A stretch of 64,000 nt of DNA, taken from assembly GCF_025290835.2 (NCBI RefSeq), contig NZ_JAOCQD020000002.1:744001-808000 (forward strand), in the 5' to 3' direction. Below, piece after piece: positions 52,989-63,249 of the stretch. A program made the translations under genes and the position numbers. Within the stretch, counting starts at the first letter, position 1. Every line of letters starts with the position of its first letter. The notes under the pieces are model-generated. The model was given only the letters and a program-made list of their open reading frames with translations. It ran no database searches and was not told the DNA's origin. Source of the DNA: Aquabacterium sp. OR-4. GTDB taxonomy: Bacteria; Pseudomonadota; Gammaproteobacteria; Burkholderiales; Burkholderiaceae_C.

Positions 52989-55900
52989 TCAGCCGGCGGC
53001 CTGGTCGCCGGCCAGCGGGGCGGCATGGGCCGCCGGGCCGCCGGACTCGGGCGTGGTGATCTCGCCCGGCACGGCGCGGCGCGCCAGCAGCACATACACC
53101 GTGGGCACCACAAAGATCGTGAGCAGCGTGCCCAGGCTCATGCCGCCCACGATCACCCAGCCGATCTGCTGGCGGCTCTCGGCGCCGGCACCGGTGGCCA
53201 GGGCCAGCGGCAGCGCGCCCAGCACCATGGCGCCGGTGGTCATCAGGATCGGGCGCAGGCGCAGGCTGGCGGCCTCAACCACCGCATCCGTCACCGCCCG
53301 GCCCTCCTGGCGCAGCTGGTTGGCAAACTCGACGATCAGGATGCCGTGCTTGGTGATCAGGCCCACCAGCGTGACCAAGCCGATCTGACTGTAGACGTTG
53401 AGCGTGCCGCCGGCCAGCTGCAGCGCGCCCAGCGCGCCCACGATCGACAAGGGCACCGAGAGCATGATCACGAAGGGATCGACAAAGCTTTCGAACTGCG
53501 CCGCCAGCACCAGGAAGATGAACACCAGCGCCAGCACGAACACCATGGCCAGCGCACCGCTGGAGTCGCGGTACTCGCGCGACACGCCGTTCAGCTCGGT
53601 GGCGTACCCGGGCTTGAGCACCGTGGCCGCGGTGGCGTCCATGAAGCCGAGCGCCTCGCCCAGCGAGTAGCCCGGCGCCAGGTTGGCGGTGATGGTGACC
53701 GAGCGGCGCTGGTTGAAGTGGTTCAGCTCGCGCGGGCTCACCGATTCGCGCACCTTCACCAGCGCCGACAAGGGCACCACCGTGTCGTTGCGGCCACGCA
53801 CGAACAGGCGCTCGATGTCGGCCGGCCGGGCGCGGCCGAAGTCCTCGGTCTGCACGATCACGTCGTACTGCTCGGCCTCGCGCTTGTAGCGCGTGACGGC
53901 GCGGCCGCCGAGCATGGTCTCGACCGTGCGCGCCACCTGGTCAACCGCCACGCCGGCGTCGGCGGCGCGCTCGCGGTCAACCTCCAGCAGCAGCTCGGGC
54001 TTGTTCAGGCGCAGGTCGCTGTCGGGCTGGGCAATGCCGGGGTTCTTGGCCATCTCGGCCAGCATCTGCTGGGCCACGCGCGACAGGTTCTCGTAGCTGT
54101 CGCTGGTGACGATGACGAAGTTGATCGGCCGGTCGCGAAAGCCCTGGCCCAGGCTGGGCGGCGTGACCGGAAACGCGCTCACGCCCGGCAGCGCGCCAAA
54201 CTGCGGCTGCAGCAGCCGCGCCAGCTCTTGCGTGCTGCGGCTGCGCTCGCTCCAGTCGGTGGTGCGCATGATCGCGCTGCCCTGGGCCACCGAGGGGTTG
54301 CCGGTGACCACGAACACCCGGTCGAACTCGGGAATGCCCATGCCGATGCGCTCGATGGCCTGCATGTAGCGCTCGGTGTAGCCCAGCGTCGCGCCGTCGG
54401 GGCCGCTGACCGTGCCGATGACCACGCCGCGGTCTTCCATCGGCGCCAGCTCGCTCTTGGTGCTGGCCAGCAGCGCCCAGCTGCCCAAGCCCGAGGCCGC
54501 CATCACCAGCAGCGGCACCCAGCGGTGGCGCAACACCCAGCGCAACGCGGCCGAATAGCCGCTGGTGATGGCCACCAGCACGCGCTCCATGCCGCGGTCA
54601 AAGAAGTTGGGGCTCGGGTTGTGGCGCAGCAGCTTGCTGCACATCATCGGCGTGAGGGTCAGCGCGACAAAACCCGACACCAGCACCGCCCCGGCCAGGG
54701 CCAGCGCAAACTCGACAAACAGCCGCCCGGTGCGCCCCGGCGTGAAGGCCAGCGGCGCAAACACCGCGGCCAGGGTCAGGGTCATGGCCACCACCGCGAA
54801 GCCGATCTCCTTGGCGCCCTTCAGCGCGGCCTGGAAGGGCTCGAGCCCTTCCTCGATGTGGCGGAAGATGTTCTCGAGCACCACGATGGCGTCGTCCACC
54901 ACCAGGCCGATGGCCAGCACCAGCGACAACAGCGTCAGCGTGTTGATCGTGAAGCCGGCCAGCGCCATCAGCGAAAAGGTGCCGATCAGGCTGACTGGAA
55001 TGGTGACCAGCGGAATGATCGACGCCCGCAGCGTGCGCAGGAACACAAACACCACCAGCGCCACCAGCACCACCGCCTCGGTGATGGTGCTGAACACCGA
55101 TTTCACCGAGCGGTCGATGAACACCGAGTTGTCGTTGGCCACCTGCACCTTGAGGCCCGGCGGCAGATCCTGCTGCACCCGCGGCAGCGCCTCGCGCACG
55201 CCGGCCGAGATGTCCAGCGGGTTGGCCGTGGCATTGCGGATCACGCCCAGGCTCACCGAGGGCACGCCGTTCAGGCGCACGCTGGTGCGCTCGCTGGCCG
55301 GCCCTTCGGCAATGCGTGCCACGTCCTTCAGGCGCACGGTGAAGCCGTTGCCGACCTTCAGCGCCACCTCGCCAAACTGCGCCACGGTGTTGAGATCGGT
55401 GCGCGCGGTGACGTTGAACTCGCGCTTGACGCTCTCGATGCGCCCGGCCGGCACCTCGAGGTTCTGGCGCCGCAGCGCGTCTTCCACGTCCTGCGTGGTC
55501 AGGCGGTAGGCGGCCAGCTTGTCGGGGTCGAGCCACACCCGCATTGCAAAGCGGCGGTCGCCGTTGACCTGCACATCGGCCACGCCGGGCACGGTCTGCA
55601 GCCGCGGCTTGACGATGCGGTTGACGATGTCGGTGACCTGCAGCGAGCTCATGGTCTCGCTGGTGAAGGCCAGCCACACCACCGGAAACGCATCGGCCTC
55701 GACCTTGGCGATCACCGGCTCGTCGATGGCGTCGGGCAGGCGCCCGCGCACCCGCGAGACGCGGTCGCGCACGTCGGCCGCCGCTGCGTCGGGCTCCTTG
55801 CTGAGCTTGAAACGCGCGGTGATCTGACTTTGCTCGCTGCGCGAGATCGAGGTCAGGATCTCGATGCCGTCGATGCCGGCGATCGAGTCCTCCAGGATCT

Positions 55901-56093
55901 TGGTCACCTGGCTCTCGATCACCTCCGACGACGCACCCGGCAGCCGGGTGCTGACATTGACCACCGGCTCGTCGATGCGCGGGTACTCGCGCACCGCCAG
56001 CTGCTTGAACGACACCGCGCCCAGCAGCAGCACCAGCAGCGACATCACCGTCGCAAAGACCGGACGGCGGATCGAGACTTCCGACAGCTTCAT
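52989..56093 (-). CDS. RND multidrug efflux permease
   Basis: A 1034-residue HAE1 transporter of the MdtB/MexF kind. Start MKLSEVSIRRPVFATVMSLL, proton-relay pair DD in LAIGLVVDDAIVVLENI, and twelve TM helices with two large periplasmic loops. It is coupled to the membrane fusion gene by an ATGA overlap. No outer-membrane factor gene is adjacent, so a shared TolC-like protein is probably used. It ends 15 bases from the convergent reductase. Confidence 0.93.
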   Translation of the reverse strand: MKLSEVSIRRPVFATVMSLLVLLLGAVSFKQLAVREYPRIDEPVVNVSTRLPGASSEVIESQVTKILEDSIAGIDGIEILTSISRSEQSQITARFKLSKEPDAAAADVRDRVSRVRGRLPDAIDEPVIAKVEADAFPVVWLAFTSETMSSLQVTDIVNRIVKPRLQTVPGVADVQVNGDRRFAMRVWLDPDKLAAYRLTTQDVEDALRRQNLEVPAGRIESVKREFNVTARTDLNTVAQFGEVALKVGNGFTVRLKDVARIAEGPASERTSVRLNGVPSVSLGVIRNATANPLDISAGVREALPRVQQDLPPGLKVQVANDNSVFIDRSVKSVFSTITEAVVLVALVVFVFLRTLRASIIPLVTIPVSLIGTFSLMALAGFTINTLTLLSLVLAIGLVVDDAIVVLENIFRHIEEGLEPFQAALKGAKEIGFAVVAMTLTLAAVFAPLAFTPGRTGRLFVEFALALAGAVLVSGFVALTLTPMMCSKLLRHNPSPNFFDRGMERVLVAITSGYSAALRWVLRHRWVPLLVMAASGLGSWALLASTKSELAPMEDRGVVIGTVSGPDGATLGYTERYMQAIERIGMGIPEFDRVFVVTGNPSVAQGSAIMRTTDWSERSRSTQELARLLQPQFGALPGVSAFPVTPPSLGQGFRDRPINFVIVTSDSYENLSRVAQQMLAEMAKNPGIAQPDSDLRLNKPELLLEVDRERAADAGVAVDQVARTVETMLGGRAVTRYKREAEQYDVIVQTEDFGRARPADIERLFVRGRNDTVVPLSALVKVRESVSPRELNHFNQRRSVTITANLAPGYSLGEALGFMDATAATVLKPGYATELNGVSREYRDSSGALAMVFVLALVFIFLVLAAQFESFVDPFVIMLSVPLSIVGALGALQLAGGTLNVYSQIGLVTLVGLITKHGILIVEFANQLRQEGRAVTDAVVEAASLRLRPILMTTGAMVLGALPLALATGAGAESRQQIGWVIVGGMSLGTLLTIFVVPTVYVLLARRAVPGEITTPESGGPAAHAAPLAGDQAAG

Positions 56094-57334
56094 GGCTGCG
56101 CCCTGGAGGCCGGGTTGGCGGCCATGGCCGGGCCCATGCCCGGGCCGGACGCCGCGCCCGATGCCGGCCGCGGCGCGCCGGCCGGCCGCGCCAGATCGAC
56201 CACGCGCACCGGCAGGTCATCGCCCCGCATCAGCCGCGCCTGGCCGGCCAGCACCACCACGTCGCCCTCGGCCACGCCGGCCAGCAGCTCGACCTTGCCA
56301 TTGGCGCGCTGGCCCAGCCGTGCCTCGATGCGCCGCGCCAGCTTGCCGCCCTGCGGCGCATCGATCACCTTGATCACGAACTGCTTGCCGGCCATCGGCA
56401 CCAGCGCCTCTTCGGGCACCAGCAGCGCGCCCTCGCGCACCTCGAACAGCACCCGGGCCCGCGCAAACATGCCCGAGCGCAGGCGGCCGTCGGCATTGGG
56501 CACGCGCGCGCGCACCAGCACCGAGCGGCCGTTGGCGTCGAGCTGCGCGTCGAGCGCGCCGATGCGACCGGCCACCCGCTGGCCGGGCAAGGCGTCCAGG
56601 TCGATGGCCACCGCCTGGCCCGGCTTCAGCTTGGGCAGGTAGCGCTCGGGCAGCCGGAAGTCGACCCACATCGACGACACGTCGTCCACCGTCACCAGGT
56701 CGGCACCGTCCTTGACGTAGTCGCCCACGTTGACGGCACGGATGCCCAGCACGCCGTCAAACGGTGCCAGCACCCGCATGCGCTGCAGCTGGGCCTGGCT
56801 CAGCGCCACCTGGGCCTGGGCCACGTCCAGCGCGGCGGCGTTCTGGTCGACCGCGCTCTGGCTGATGAAGTTCTGCGCCAGCAGCTCGCGGCTGCGCTGC
56901 AGATTGGTGCGCGCAATGCCGGCCTGGGCCTGCGACTGCTGCAGCTGGGCCTGCTGCAGCGTGTCGTCCAGCTGCACCAGCAAGGCGCCGCGCTGCACCC
57001 GCTGGCCATCGGCGAAGGCCAGCTTGACGATGCGGCCGCTGACCTCGGGGCGCAGCATCACGCCCTGGTTCGAGCGCAGCGAGCCCACGGCCTGGGCATC
57101 GTCCTCGAGCCGGGCGCGCTCGACGCGGCCCACCTCCACCGCCACCGGCCCACCGGGCCCGGCCGGGCCGGCCGCAGCGGCCCCGCGGGGCGCCGAACCC
57201 GCCGGCGCGGCGGCGCCCGTGTGCAACAACGACGACGCGCCAGGCGCCGACGACGGCCGCTGCAACCACCATGCCGCCAGCACAGCCAGCAGCAGGCCCA
57301 AAACGACCAGGACGATGTGGAGTTTGTTCTTCAT
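56090..57334 (-). CDS. RND efflux membrane fusion protein
   Basis: A 414-residue periplasmic adaptor: N-terminal anchor MKNKLHIVLVVLGLLLAVLA, lipoyl halves VMLRPEVSGRIVKLAF and APFDGVLGIRAVNVGDYV around a helical hairpin rich in Gln and Ala, then a beta-barrel. The ATG at 57334 is preferred to the upstream frame start because it begins the TM anchor. The tail (Gly/Pro/Met-rich) is disordered. Bases 57335-57604 hold no gene. Confidence 0.92.
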   Translation of the reverse strand: MKNKLHIVLVVLGLLLAVLAAWWLQRPSSAPGASSLLHTGAAAPAGSAPRGAAAAGPAGPGGPVAVEVGRVERARLEDDAQAVGSLRSNQGVMLRPEVSGRIVKLAFADGQRVQRGALLVQLDDTLQQAQLQQSQAQAGIARTNLQRSRELLAQNFISQSAVDQNAAALDVAQAQVALSQAQLQRMRVLAPFDGVLGIRAVNVGDYVKDGADLVTVDDVSSMWVDFRLPERYLPKLKPGQAVAIDLDALPGQRVAGRIGALDAQLDANGRSVLVRARVPNADGRLRSGMFARARVLFEVREGALLVPEEALVPMAGKQFVIKVIDAPQGGKLARRIEARLGQRANGKVELLAGVAEGDVVVLAGQARLMRGDDLPVRVVDLARPAGAPRPASGAASGPGMGPAMAANPASRAQP

Positions 57335-57604
57335 CAGCTGCGTACGAGACCCATGCGGACGAATGTAACCCTGTGCACCCGCCCACGGGGCCCCGAGGGT
57401 GGTGAACGGCGGTTTGCGCGGCCCAGGCGGGGCCGTCAAAGGCCGAGCGCTGGCCAGCCGTGATTGAAGCGCGCCCCAAAGCGGCCCGGATCTGGGCTCA
57501 AAGCCCCACCATGGCCCGCGCCATGGCGAGCATGGGCAACCACGCGCTGGCGCGCATTGGCGTGCAGGGCGGGCATGGCTGAGAGACTCTCAGCCTCTGC
57601 GGCC

Positions 57605-58051
57605 TCAGGCCCGGCCACGCAGCGACTCGACCCCGCGGTTGGCCAGCTGGTCGGCGCGCTCGTTGCCCGGATCGCCGGCATGGCCGCGCACCCAGTGCCA
57701 CTGCAGCTCGTGCTCGGCCACCAGGCCGTCCAGGCGCTTCCACAGGTCGTCGTTTTTCACCGGCTTGTTGTCGGCGGTGCGCCAGCCGCGGCGCTTCCAG
57801 TTGTGGATCCAGGTGGTGATGCCGTTCTTGACGTACTCGCTGTCGGTGTACACCGCCACCGGCGTGCGCCGCTTCAGCAAGGCCAGGGCCTCGATCACCG
57901 CGGTGAGCTCCATGCGGTTGTTGGTGGTGTTGGGCTCGCCACCAAACAGCTCTTTTTCGTGCTCGCCCCAGCGCAGCCAGGCACCCCAGCCGCCCGGCCC
58001 CGGATTGCCCTTGCAGGCGCCATCGGTGTAGATCACCACGCGTTCAGTCAT
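57605..58051 (-). CDS. rnhA: Ribonuclease HI
   Basis: A 148-residue enzyme removing RNA from RNA-DNA hybrids. Active-site acids are in [42 protein letters not shown] and [16 protein letters not shown]. The start overlaps the end of the methyltransferase gene by eight bases. It is often followed by dnaQ in Proteobacteria; here it is not. Confidence 0.96.
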   Translation of the reverse strand: MTERVVIYTDGACKGNPGPGGWGAWLRWGEHEKELFGGEPNTTNNRMELTAVIEALALLKRRTPVAVYTDSEYVKNGITTWIHNWKRRGWRTADNKPVKNDDLWKRLDGLVAEHELQWHWVRGHAGDPGNERADQLANRGVESLRGRA

Positions 58052-58961
58052 ACCCATCCATTTCAAGAATCCTGTCTGGCCCATGGGCCGGCGCAGCCAG
58101 CGGCCGCGCCCCGGCCCGCTGCGGCGCATGCGGCTGGCGCTGCGCCACCACCGCCGGCGCCGCGCCCTTGAGCACCTGCCGGCGCCGCGCCAGTCCCACC
58201 AGGCGCATGCCCCGCACCCGCTTGACTGCCTGCACCGCGTACACCGCACCCAGCACCGGCCAGGCGCGCTGGCCGGCACCCTCCATCCAGCGCCAGTGCT
58301 CCAGCCAGCCCTCGCTGCGCAAGGGCGGGCGCCAGCAGCCGAAGCGGCCGTATTCAACCTCGAAACCCAGCAGGCGCAGCCAGTCGCGCACCCGCCCGAA
58401 ACCGATGAACTCGCCAGCCTGCGGCAGGTACAGCGGCCCGCCGATGCCCAGCCGCTGGCGCAGGTGGCCGGCGCGCTGGCGCAGGCCCCACAGGCTGGCC
58501 GGGTTGAAGCCCAGGATCAGCGCCCGGCCCTCGGGGCGCAGCACCCGCTCGACCTCGCGCAAGGTGTCGTGCGGATCGCGCGCCAGCTCCAGCGCGTGCG
58601 GCAGCACCACCAGATCGAGGCTTTGCGCCGGAAACGGCAGCGCGTCGAAGTCGCACAGCAGCGCCGCGTTGCCGACCAGCGCCGAATCCTGCGGCAGCAG
58701 CGTCGACAGCGCGTCGTCCACCGGCGGCAGCGGCACCGGCGGCAGTTCGTCGTCGAGCGTCGCCTCGGTGGCCAGCCAGCGGTGCGGCATGCGGTTGGCG
58801 CGCAGCGCCTCGAGCTGCGGCAAACCCAGCTGCAGCGCATGGAAGCCGAACAGGTCGTTGACCAGCGCGTCGAGCTGGCGCTGCTCCCAGGCCAGCAGAT
58901 AGCGGCCGGGCGGGCTTTGCCACCAGTGGCCCAACTCTATAATTGCCTCTAAACGCGTCAT
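58044..58961 (-). CDS. SAM-dependent methyltransferase
   Basis: A 305-residue protein. The SAM-binding domain is modified: central core [21 protein letters not shown] and [21 protein letters not shown], the type-11 pattern, but the glycine loop is poorly marked. A Trp-rich start ([17 protein letters not shown]) is typical of the proteobacterial family found beside rnhA and gloB. The substrate is unknown. The start codon overlaps the divergent gloB start by two bases (CATG). Confidence 0.85.
   Translation of the reverse strand: MTRLEAIIELGHWWQSPPGRYLLAWEQRQLDALVNDLFGFHALQLGLPQLEALRANRMPHRWLATEATLDDELPPVPLPPVDDALSTLLPQDSALVGNAALLCDFDALPFPAQSLDLVVLPHALELARDPHDTLREVERVLRPEGRALILGFNPASLWGLRQRAGHLRQRLGIGGPLYLPQAGEFIGFGRVRDWLRLLGFEVEYGRFGCWRPPLRSEGWLEHWRWMEGAGQRAWPVLGAVYAVQAVKRVRGMRLVGLARRRQVLKGAAPAVVAQRQPHAPQRAGARPLAAPAHGPDRILEMDGYD
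58916..58943 (+). promoter_or_regulatory. Sigma-70-like promoter for gloB
   Basis: TTTGCC at 58916-58921, 16 bases, TATAAT at 58938-58943. A transcription start near 58950 would leave a leader of only about ten bases before the gloB ATG. It lies inside the coding sequence of the divergent methyltransferase. Confidence 0.65.
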
Positions 58962-59733
58962 GAATCTCGTCGCCCTGCCCGCCTTCTCGGACAACTACGT
59001 CTGGATGCTGCACGATGGTCACAGCGCCCTCGTCGTGGATCCGGGCGACGCGACGCCGGTGCAAGCCGCACTCGATGCCCAGGGCCTCGCGCTGGCTGGC
59101 ATTCTAGTGACGCACCACCACCCCGATCATGTCGGCGGCATCGCGGCGCTGCGGCCGCGCCTGCAGGGCCCCGTGTTCGGCCCGGCACGCGAGGCCATCC
59201 CCGAACCCTTTGTGCCGGTGCAGGCCGCCAGCACCGTGACACTGCTGGGCCTGGGCTTCACGGTGATCGAGGTGCCGGGCCACACCGCCGGCCATGTGGC
59301 CTACTGGTGGCCAGGGGCCGGCACGCAGGCCCCGGTGCTGTTTTGTGGCGACACCCTGTTCTCGGCCGGCTGCGGCCGCCTGTTCGAGGGCACGCCGGCG
59401 CAGATGCACGCCTCGCTGGCCGCGCTGGCGGCCCTGCCAGCCAGCAGCCGCGTGTGCTGCGCCCACGAGTACACCGAGAGCAACCTGCGCTTTGCCGCCG
59501 CGGTCGAGCCCGACAATGCCGCCGTGGCCAGCCACATCGCCCATTGCCGCGCGCTGCGCGCGGCGGGCCAGCCCACCCTGCCTTCCACGCTGATGCTGGA
59601 AGGCCAGATCAACCCCTTCATGCGCTGCGCCCAGCCCAGCGTGATTGCCGCCGCCCTGGCGCAGGGGGCGGCCAACGACAGCGGGCCCGACGTGCTGGGC
59701 GCGCTGCGCGAATGGAAAAACCGATTTCGATGA
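58960..59733 (+). CDS. gloB: Hydroxyacylglutathione hydrolase (glyoxalase II)
   Basis: A 257-residue metallo-beta-lactamase-fold enzyme that splits S-lactoylglutathione in methylglyoxal detoxification. The metal motif is THHHPDHVGG with H52, H54, D56 and H57; further ligands in VPGHTAGHVAYW, LFCGDTLFSAGCGRLFEG and CCAHEYTESNLRFA. It has almost no leader. Its stop overlaps the mltD start as ATGA. Confidence 0.96.
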   Translation: MNLVALPAFSDNYVWMLHDGHSALVVDPGDATPVQAALDAQGLALAGILVTHHHPDHVGGIAALRPRLQGPVFGPAREAIPEPFVPVQAASTVTLLGLGFTVIEVPGHTAGHVAYWWPGAGTQAPVLFCGDTLFSAGCGRLFEGTPAQMHASLAALAALPASSRVCCAHEYTESNLRFAAAVEPDNAAVASHIAHCRALRAAGQPTLPSTLMLEGQINPFMRCAQPSVIAAALAQGAANDSGPDVLGALREWKNRFR

Positions 59734-61562
59734 CACCTCCCCACCACCGCCGCCCTCGCCACCCGGGCCTGCCCTTGACTGCCGCGTGCCAGCTGCCCGA
59801 TGGGCCCGGCCTGCCGGGTGCCGATGGCCACACCGCTAAGGCCGGCCCCGCGGCCCCAGCCGGCCACTGGGTGCAGCGGGCGGCCACGGTGGCCGTGGCC
59901 CTGCTGCTGGCGGCCTGTGCCACCCCCAACACCCCCAACGCCACCGGCAACGCCCAGGCCGAGGCCGGCAGCCGCGGCGACGGGGCCAGCGCCGCCCTGC
60001 CCCTGTCCGCAGTGGCCTCGTCCAGCCCGTCGGCGCTGTTTCTGTCCAGCACGGCGGCCGCGCCGGCCGGCGCCGCGGCCCTGCCTGCGGCCACCGAGGA
60101 AGCCGCCGCGCCGATCGCCATCGACCCGCTGCAGCCCACGGTGCGCATCAACCTCGACGACGTTGCGGCGCAGACCGATCTGTGGGCCCGCGTGCGCCTG
60201 GGCTTGGCCATCGCCGACCTCGAGACCGACCATGTGCGCAAGTGGGAGCAGTGGTATGCCTCGCGGCCCGAGTACGTGCAGCGCATGACCGAGCGCGGTG
60301 GCCGCTACCTGTTCCACATCGTCGAAGAGGTCAACCGCCGCGGCCTGCCCACCGAGCTGGCGCTGCTGCCCTTCATCGAGAGCGCGTTCAATCCGCAGGC
60401 CATGTCGAGTGCCAAGGCCTCCGGGATGTGGCAGTTCATCCCCGGCACCGGACGCGATTTCGCGCTCAAGCAGAACGTGTTCCGCGATGACCGCCGCAGC
60501 GTGCTCGATTCCACCCGCGCCGCCCTCGACTACCTGCAGACGCTGCACGGCATGTTCGGCGACTGGAAGCTGGCGCTGGCCGCGTACAACTGGGGCCAGG
60601 GCAATGTGCAGCGCGCCATCAACCGCAACCAGAAGGCCGGTCTGCCCACCGACTACCTGAGCCTGTCGATGCCCGACGAGACGCGCAACTACTACCCCAA
60701 GCTGCAGGCGGTGAAGAACCTCGTGGCCCGGCCCGAGGCCTACGGCCTGGTGCTGCCGCAGCTGCGCAACCACCCCTACTTCATCTCGGTGGGCATCGAC
60801 CGCGACATCGACCTGGCCCGCGCTGCGCAGCTGGCCGGCCTGCCGCTCGACGAGTTCAAGGCGCTGAACCCGCAGATGAACAAGCCGGTGATCCTGGCCG
60901 CCGGCACGCCGCAGGTGCTGCTGCCCTATGACAACGCCAACCGCTTCGTGCGCGCGCTGCAATCGGCCAAGGGCCCGCTGGCGCAGTGGACGGCCTGGGT
61001 GGCCCCCAAGACGCTGAAGACCGCCGAGGCCGCGCGCCTGGTGGGCATGGACGAGGCCGAGCTGCGCGAGCTCAACGCCATCCCGCCGCGCATGCTGGTC
61101 AAGGCCGGCTCCACGCTGCTGGTGCCGCGCCAGGCCCACCGCAGCGAAGACGTGGCCGAACACATCGCCGACAACGCGATGCTGGCGCTGTCGCCCGATC
61201 TGCCGCCGCTGCGCCGGGTGACGCTGAAGGCCGGCAAGCGCGGCGAGACGCTGGCCGCCGTGGCCGGCCGCTACCGCGTGAGCGCTGCCCAGGTGGCGCA
61301 ATGGAACCCGGGCACCAGCGTGGGCGGGCGCTTCAAGCCCGGCCAGGCCATCGTGGTGATGCTGCCCAACCGCGGTGCCACCAAGGCCCGCGCGGTGGCC
61401 CAGGCCAGGCTCGGCGCCCCGGCCGAAGCCAAGACCGGCAGCAAGGCCGTGGCCCGGGCCAAGGCCAAGGCACCGGCGGTGCGCACGGCCGCACGCGCCA
61501 GCACCGGCAAGCGCATCCAGAAGCCGGGGCCCACGGCACGCGCCCGCGTGCCGCAGGCCTGA
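59730..61562 (+). CDS. mltD: Membrane-bound lytic murein transglycosylase D
   Basis: A 610-residue lipoprotein enzyme that cuts peptidoglycan glycan strands. Lipobox LAAC with C63; catalytic Glu in FIESAFNPQAMS, then SGMWQFIPGTGR and LALAAYNWGQGN. One LysM near residue 490-540 (RGETLAAVAGRYRVSAAQV) and a Lys/Ala-rich tail. The 60 residues before the lipid Cys are long for a signal; a GTG at 59871 would shorten them, but the ATGA overlap with gloB supports the start given. The stop sits in a 30-bp repeat. Confidence 0.93.
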   Translation: MTPPHHRRPRHPGLPLTAACQLPDGPGLPGADGHTAKAGPAAPAGHWVQRAATVAVALLLAACATPNTPNATGNAQAEAGSRGDGASAALPLSAVASSSPSALFLSSTAAAPAGAAALPAATEEAAAPIAIDPLQPTVRINLDDVAAQTDLWARVRLGLAIADLETDHVRKWEQWYASRPEYVQRMTERGGRYLFHIVEEVNRRGLPTELALLPFIESAFNPQAMSSAKASGMWQFIPGTGRDFALKQNVFRDDRRSVLDSTRAALDYLQTLHGMFGDWKLALAAYNWGQGNVQRAINRNQKAGLPTDYLSLSMPDETRNYYPKLQAVKNLVARPEAYGLVLPQLRNHPYFISVGIDRDIDLARAAQLAGLPLDEFKALNPQMNKPVILAAGTPQVLLPYDNANRFVRALQSAKGPLAQWTAWVAPKTLKTAEAARLVGMDEAELRELNAIPPRMLVKAGSTLLVPRQAHRSEDVAEHIADNAMLALSPDLPPLRRVTLKAGKRGETLAAVAGRYRVSAAQVAQWNPGTSVGGRFKPGQAIVVMLPNRGATKARAVAQARLGAPAEAKTGSKAVARAKAKAPAVRTAARASTGKRIQKPGPTARARVPQA

Positions 61563-61620
61563 GATTCACGCGCCCGCACACCGCAGGCCTGAGCTTCACG
61601 CGCCCGCACACCGCGGGCCC
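61551..61620 (+). repeat. 30-bp tandem repeat spanning the mltD stop codon
   Basis: CCGCAGGCCTGAGATTCACG... recurs at 61581 with one change and partly at 61611. Each full copy contains the TGA stop context, so the last three codons and stop of mltD are duplicated downstream. Confidence 0.85.
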
Positions 61621-61625
61621 GGGGC

Positions 61626-62009
61626 TCAATCGCGGTCGACGATCGCGTAGGTCTTGGTCAGCGTTTCCAGCACCTCGAACGAGCCCTCAAAGCCCGGCGG
61701 GATGCTGAGCGCCTCGCCCGGCCCGGCCTCCTGGTAGCCACCGGCTGCGGCATGCACGCGGCAGCGGCCCGACAGCACGGTGAACAGCTCGTGCTCCTGC
61801 GGCCCGAAGGCAATGCGCCAGTGGCCCGGCGCGCAGCGCCACACGCCCTGGTGCAGGCTCAGCCCGCCGCCCAGCGGCCGGCTGCTGGTGGCCCAGGTCT
61901 CGCGCCTCGGGTTGCCGTGCAGCAGGCGTTCGGGCCGCGGATGATCCACCGTGGGCTCGCCCGGCATGGCGGCAGACAGCTTGTGCAGGGCGGGCGTGAG
62001 GTCGCTCAT
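61626..62009 (-). CDS. Cupin domain protein (DUF861-like)
   Basis: A 127-residue single-domain cupin: GVWRCAPGHWRIAFGPQEHELFTVLSG and GEALSIPPGFEGSFEVLETLTKTYAI. Similar small cupins are annotated as (S)-ureidoglycine aminohydrolase-like or DUF861; no catalytic role can be assigned. Convergent to mltD. Confidence 0.8.
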   Translation of the reverse strand: MSDLTPALHKLSAAMPGEPTVDHPRPERLLHGNPRRETWATSSRPLGGGLSLHQGVWRCAPGHWRIAFGPQEHELFTVLSGRCRVHAAAGGYQEAGPGEALSIPPGFEGSFEVLETLTKTYAIVDRD

Positions 62010-62057
62010 GGTGTGTGTTGGAAGCAGATCGGTTCAGGCCGGCGACGCGGTGGTGCC

Positions 62058-62127
62058 GGTTGCTCAGCGCGGGTTGCTCTGCGGCGGTTGCTCAGCGCCG
62101 CTTGCTCAGCGCCTGTCGTTCAGCGCA
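62058..62127 (-). repeat. 14-bp tandem repeat overlapping the recR stop
   Basis: Five copies of a 14-bp unit (GGTTGCTCAGCGCC on the plus strand) with increasing divergence toward recR. The recR stop codon (62106-62108) lies within the fourth copy, and copies 1 and 3 repeat the TGA context beyond it. Confidence 0.85.
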
Positions 62128-62693
62128 TGGGCCAGCGTCGACAGGTCCACGTACTCCAGCTCGCTGCCCACCGGCACGCCGCGCGCCAGCCGGGTGACGG
62201 CCAGGCCGCGCGCCTTGAGTGTGGCGGCCAGCACATGGGCCGTGGCCTCGCCTTCGGCCGAGAAGCCGGTGGCCAGGATCACCTCCTGCACCAGGCCGTC
62301 GGCCACGCGGTCGAGCAGCGGATGCACGCCGATGTCGGCCGGGCCGATGCCGTCCAGCGGCGACAGCCGGCCCATCAGCACGAAGTACAGGCCCTTGTAG
62401 CTGCCGCTGCGCTCGAGCGCGGCCTGGTCGGCCGGCGACTCCACCACCAGCAACTGGCGCGCATCGCGCTGCGGGTCGAGGCAGGTGGCGCAGATGCGCG
62501 CCTCGGTGAAGGTGTGGCAGCGCTCGCAGTGCCGCACATGGCCCACGGCCTGCTGCAGCGCCAAGGCCAGGCGCTCGGCGCCCGGACGGTCGTGCTGCAG
62601 CAGGTGGTAGGCCATGCGCTGGGCCGACTTGACGCCCACGCCGGGCAGGCGGCGCAGGGCCTCGACCAGGCCCTCGAGACTGCCTTCGCTCAC
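62106..62693 (-). CDS. recR: Recombination mediator RecR
   Basis: A 195-residue protein that, with RecO or RecF, loads RecA on gaps. HhH part [20 protein letters not shown], zinc finger [18 protein letters not shown], Toprim core [17 protein letters not shown] and [15 protein letters not shown]. Third gene of the conserved dnaX-ybaB-recR operon; 161 bases separate it from ybaB. Confidence 0.96.
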   Translation of the reverse strand: MSEGSLEGLVEALRRLPGVGVKSAQRMAYHLLQHDRPGAERLALALQQAVGHVRHCERCHTFTEARICATCLDPQRDARQLLVVESPADQAALERSGSYKGLYFVLMGRLSPLDGIGPADIGVHPLLDRVADGLVQEVILATGFSAEGEATAHVLAATLKARGLAVTRLARGVPVGSELEYVDLSTLAHALNDRR

Positions 62694-62854
62694 GCCGGCC
62701 CCCTGTCAGTGCCCAAGGACACCCGGCGGTGCCGCCGGCGCAGGGCTCGGATGCAAGCCGGTGGCCGCCACGAAACCAGCTTTGCCGGGCCGCTGGCGGC
62801 GCCCTCGCCCCAGGCTCTGGGGGGCGGCGCCAAAGGCGCTGCGGCGGGGGATCA

Positions 62855-63181
62855 TCAAAACGGGAACTTCATGCCCGGGATCTGCGGCATGCCGGCGGTG
62901 ACGCGGCCCATCTTCTCCTGCGTGGTGGTCTCGACCCGACGCACCGCGTCGTTGATCGCGGCGGCCACCAGGTCTTCGAGCATGTCCTTGTCGTCGGCCA
63001 GCAGGCTGGGGTCGATGCTGACCCGCTTGACATCGTGCTTGCAGGTCATCTGCACCTTCACCAGGCCGGCACCGCTTTCGCCGGTGACCTCGATCGAGGC
63101 CAGCTCGTCCTGGGCCTTCTTCAGGTTGTCCTGCATTGCCTGGGCCTGCTTCATCAGGCCGGCCAACTGGTTCTTCATCAT
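62855..63181 (-). CDS. YbaB/EbfC family nucleoid-associated protein
   Basis: A 108-residue DNA-binding protein, start [20 protein letters not shown], with [20 protein letters not shown] and a C-terminal [11 protein letters not shown]. It forms dimers that bind DNA and lies as usual between dnaX and recR. Confidence 0.94.
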   Translation of the reverse strand: MMKNQLAGLMKQAQAMQDNLKKAQDELASIEVTGESGAGLVKVQMTCKHDVKRVSIDPSLLADDKDMLEDLVAAAINDAVRRVETTTQEKMGRVTAGMPQIPGMKFPF

Positions 63182-63249
63182 GGTGGTGTTCCTCGGGACG
63201 GAAGGGCTTGGGTGTTGCCGGCGACCCGCGCCGGCGGCAGGGGACGCGA

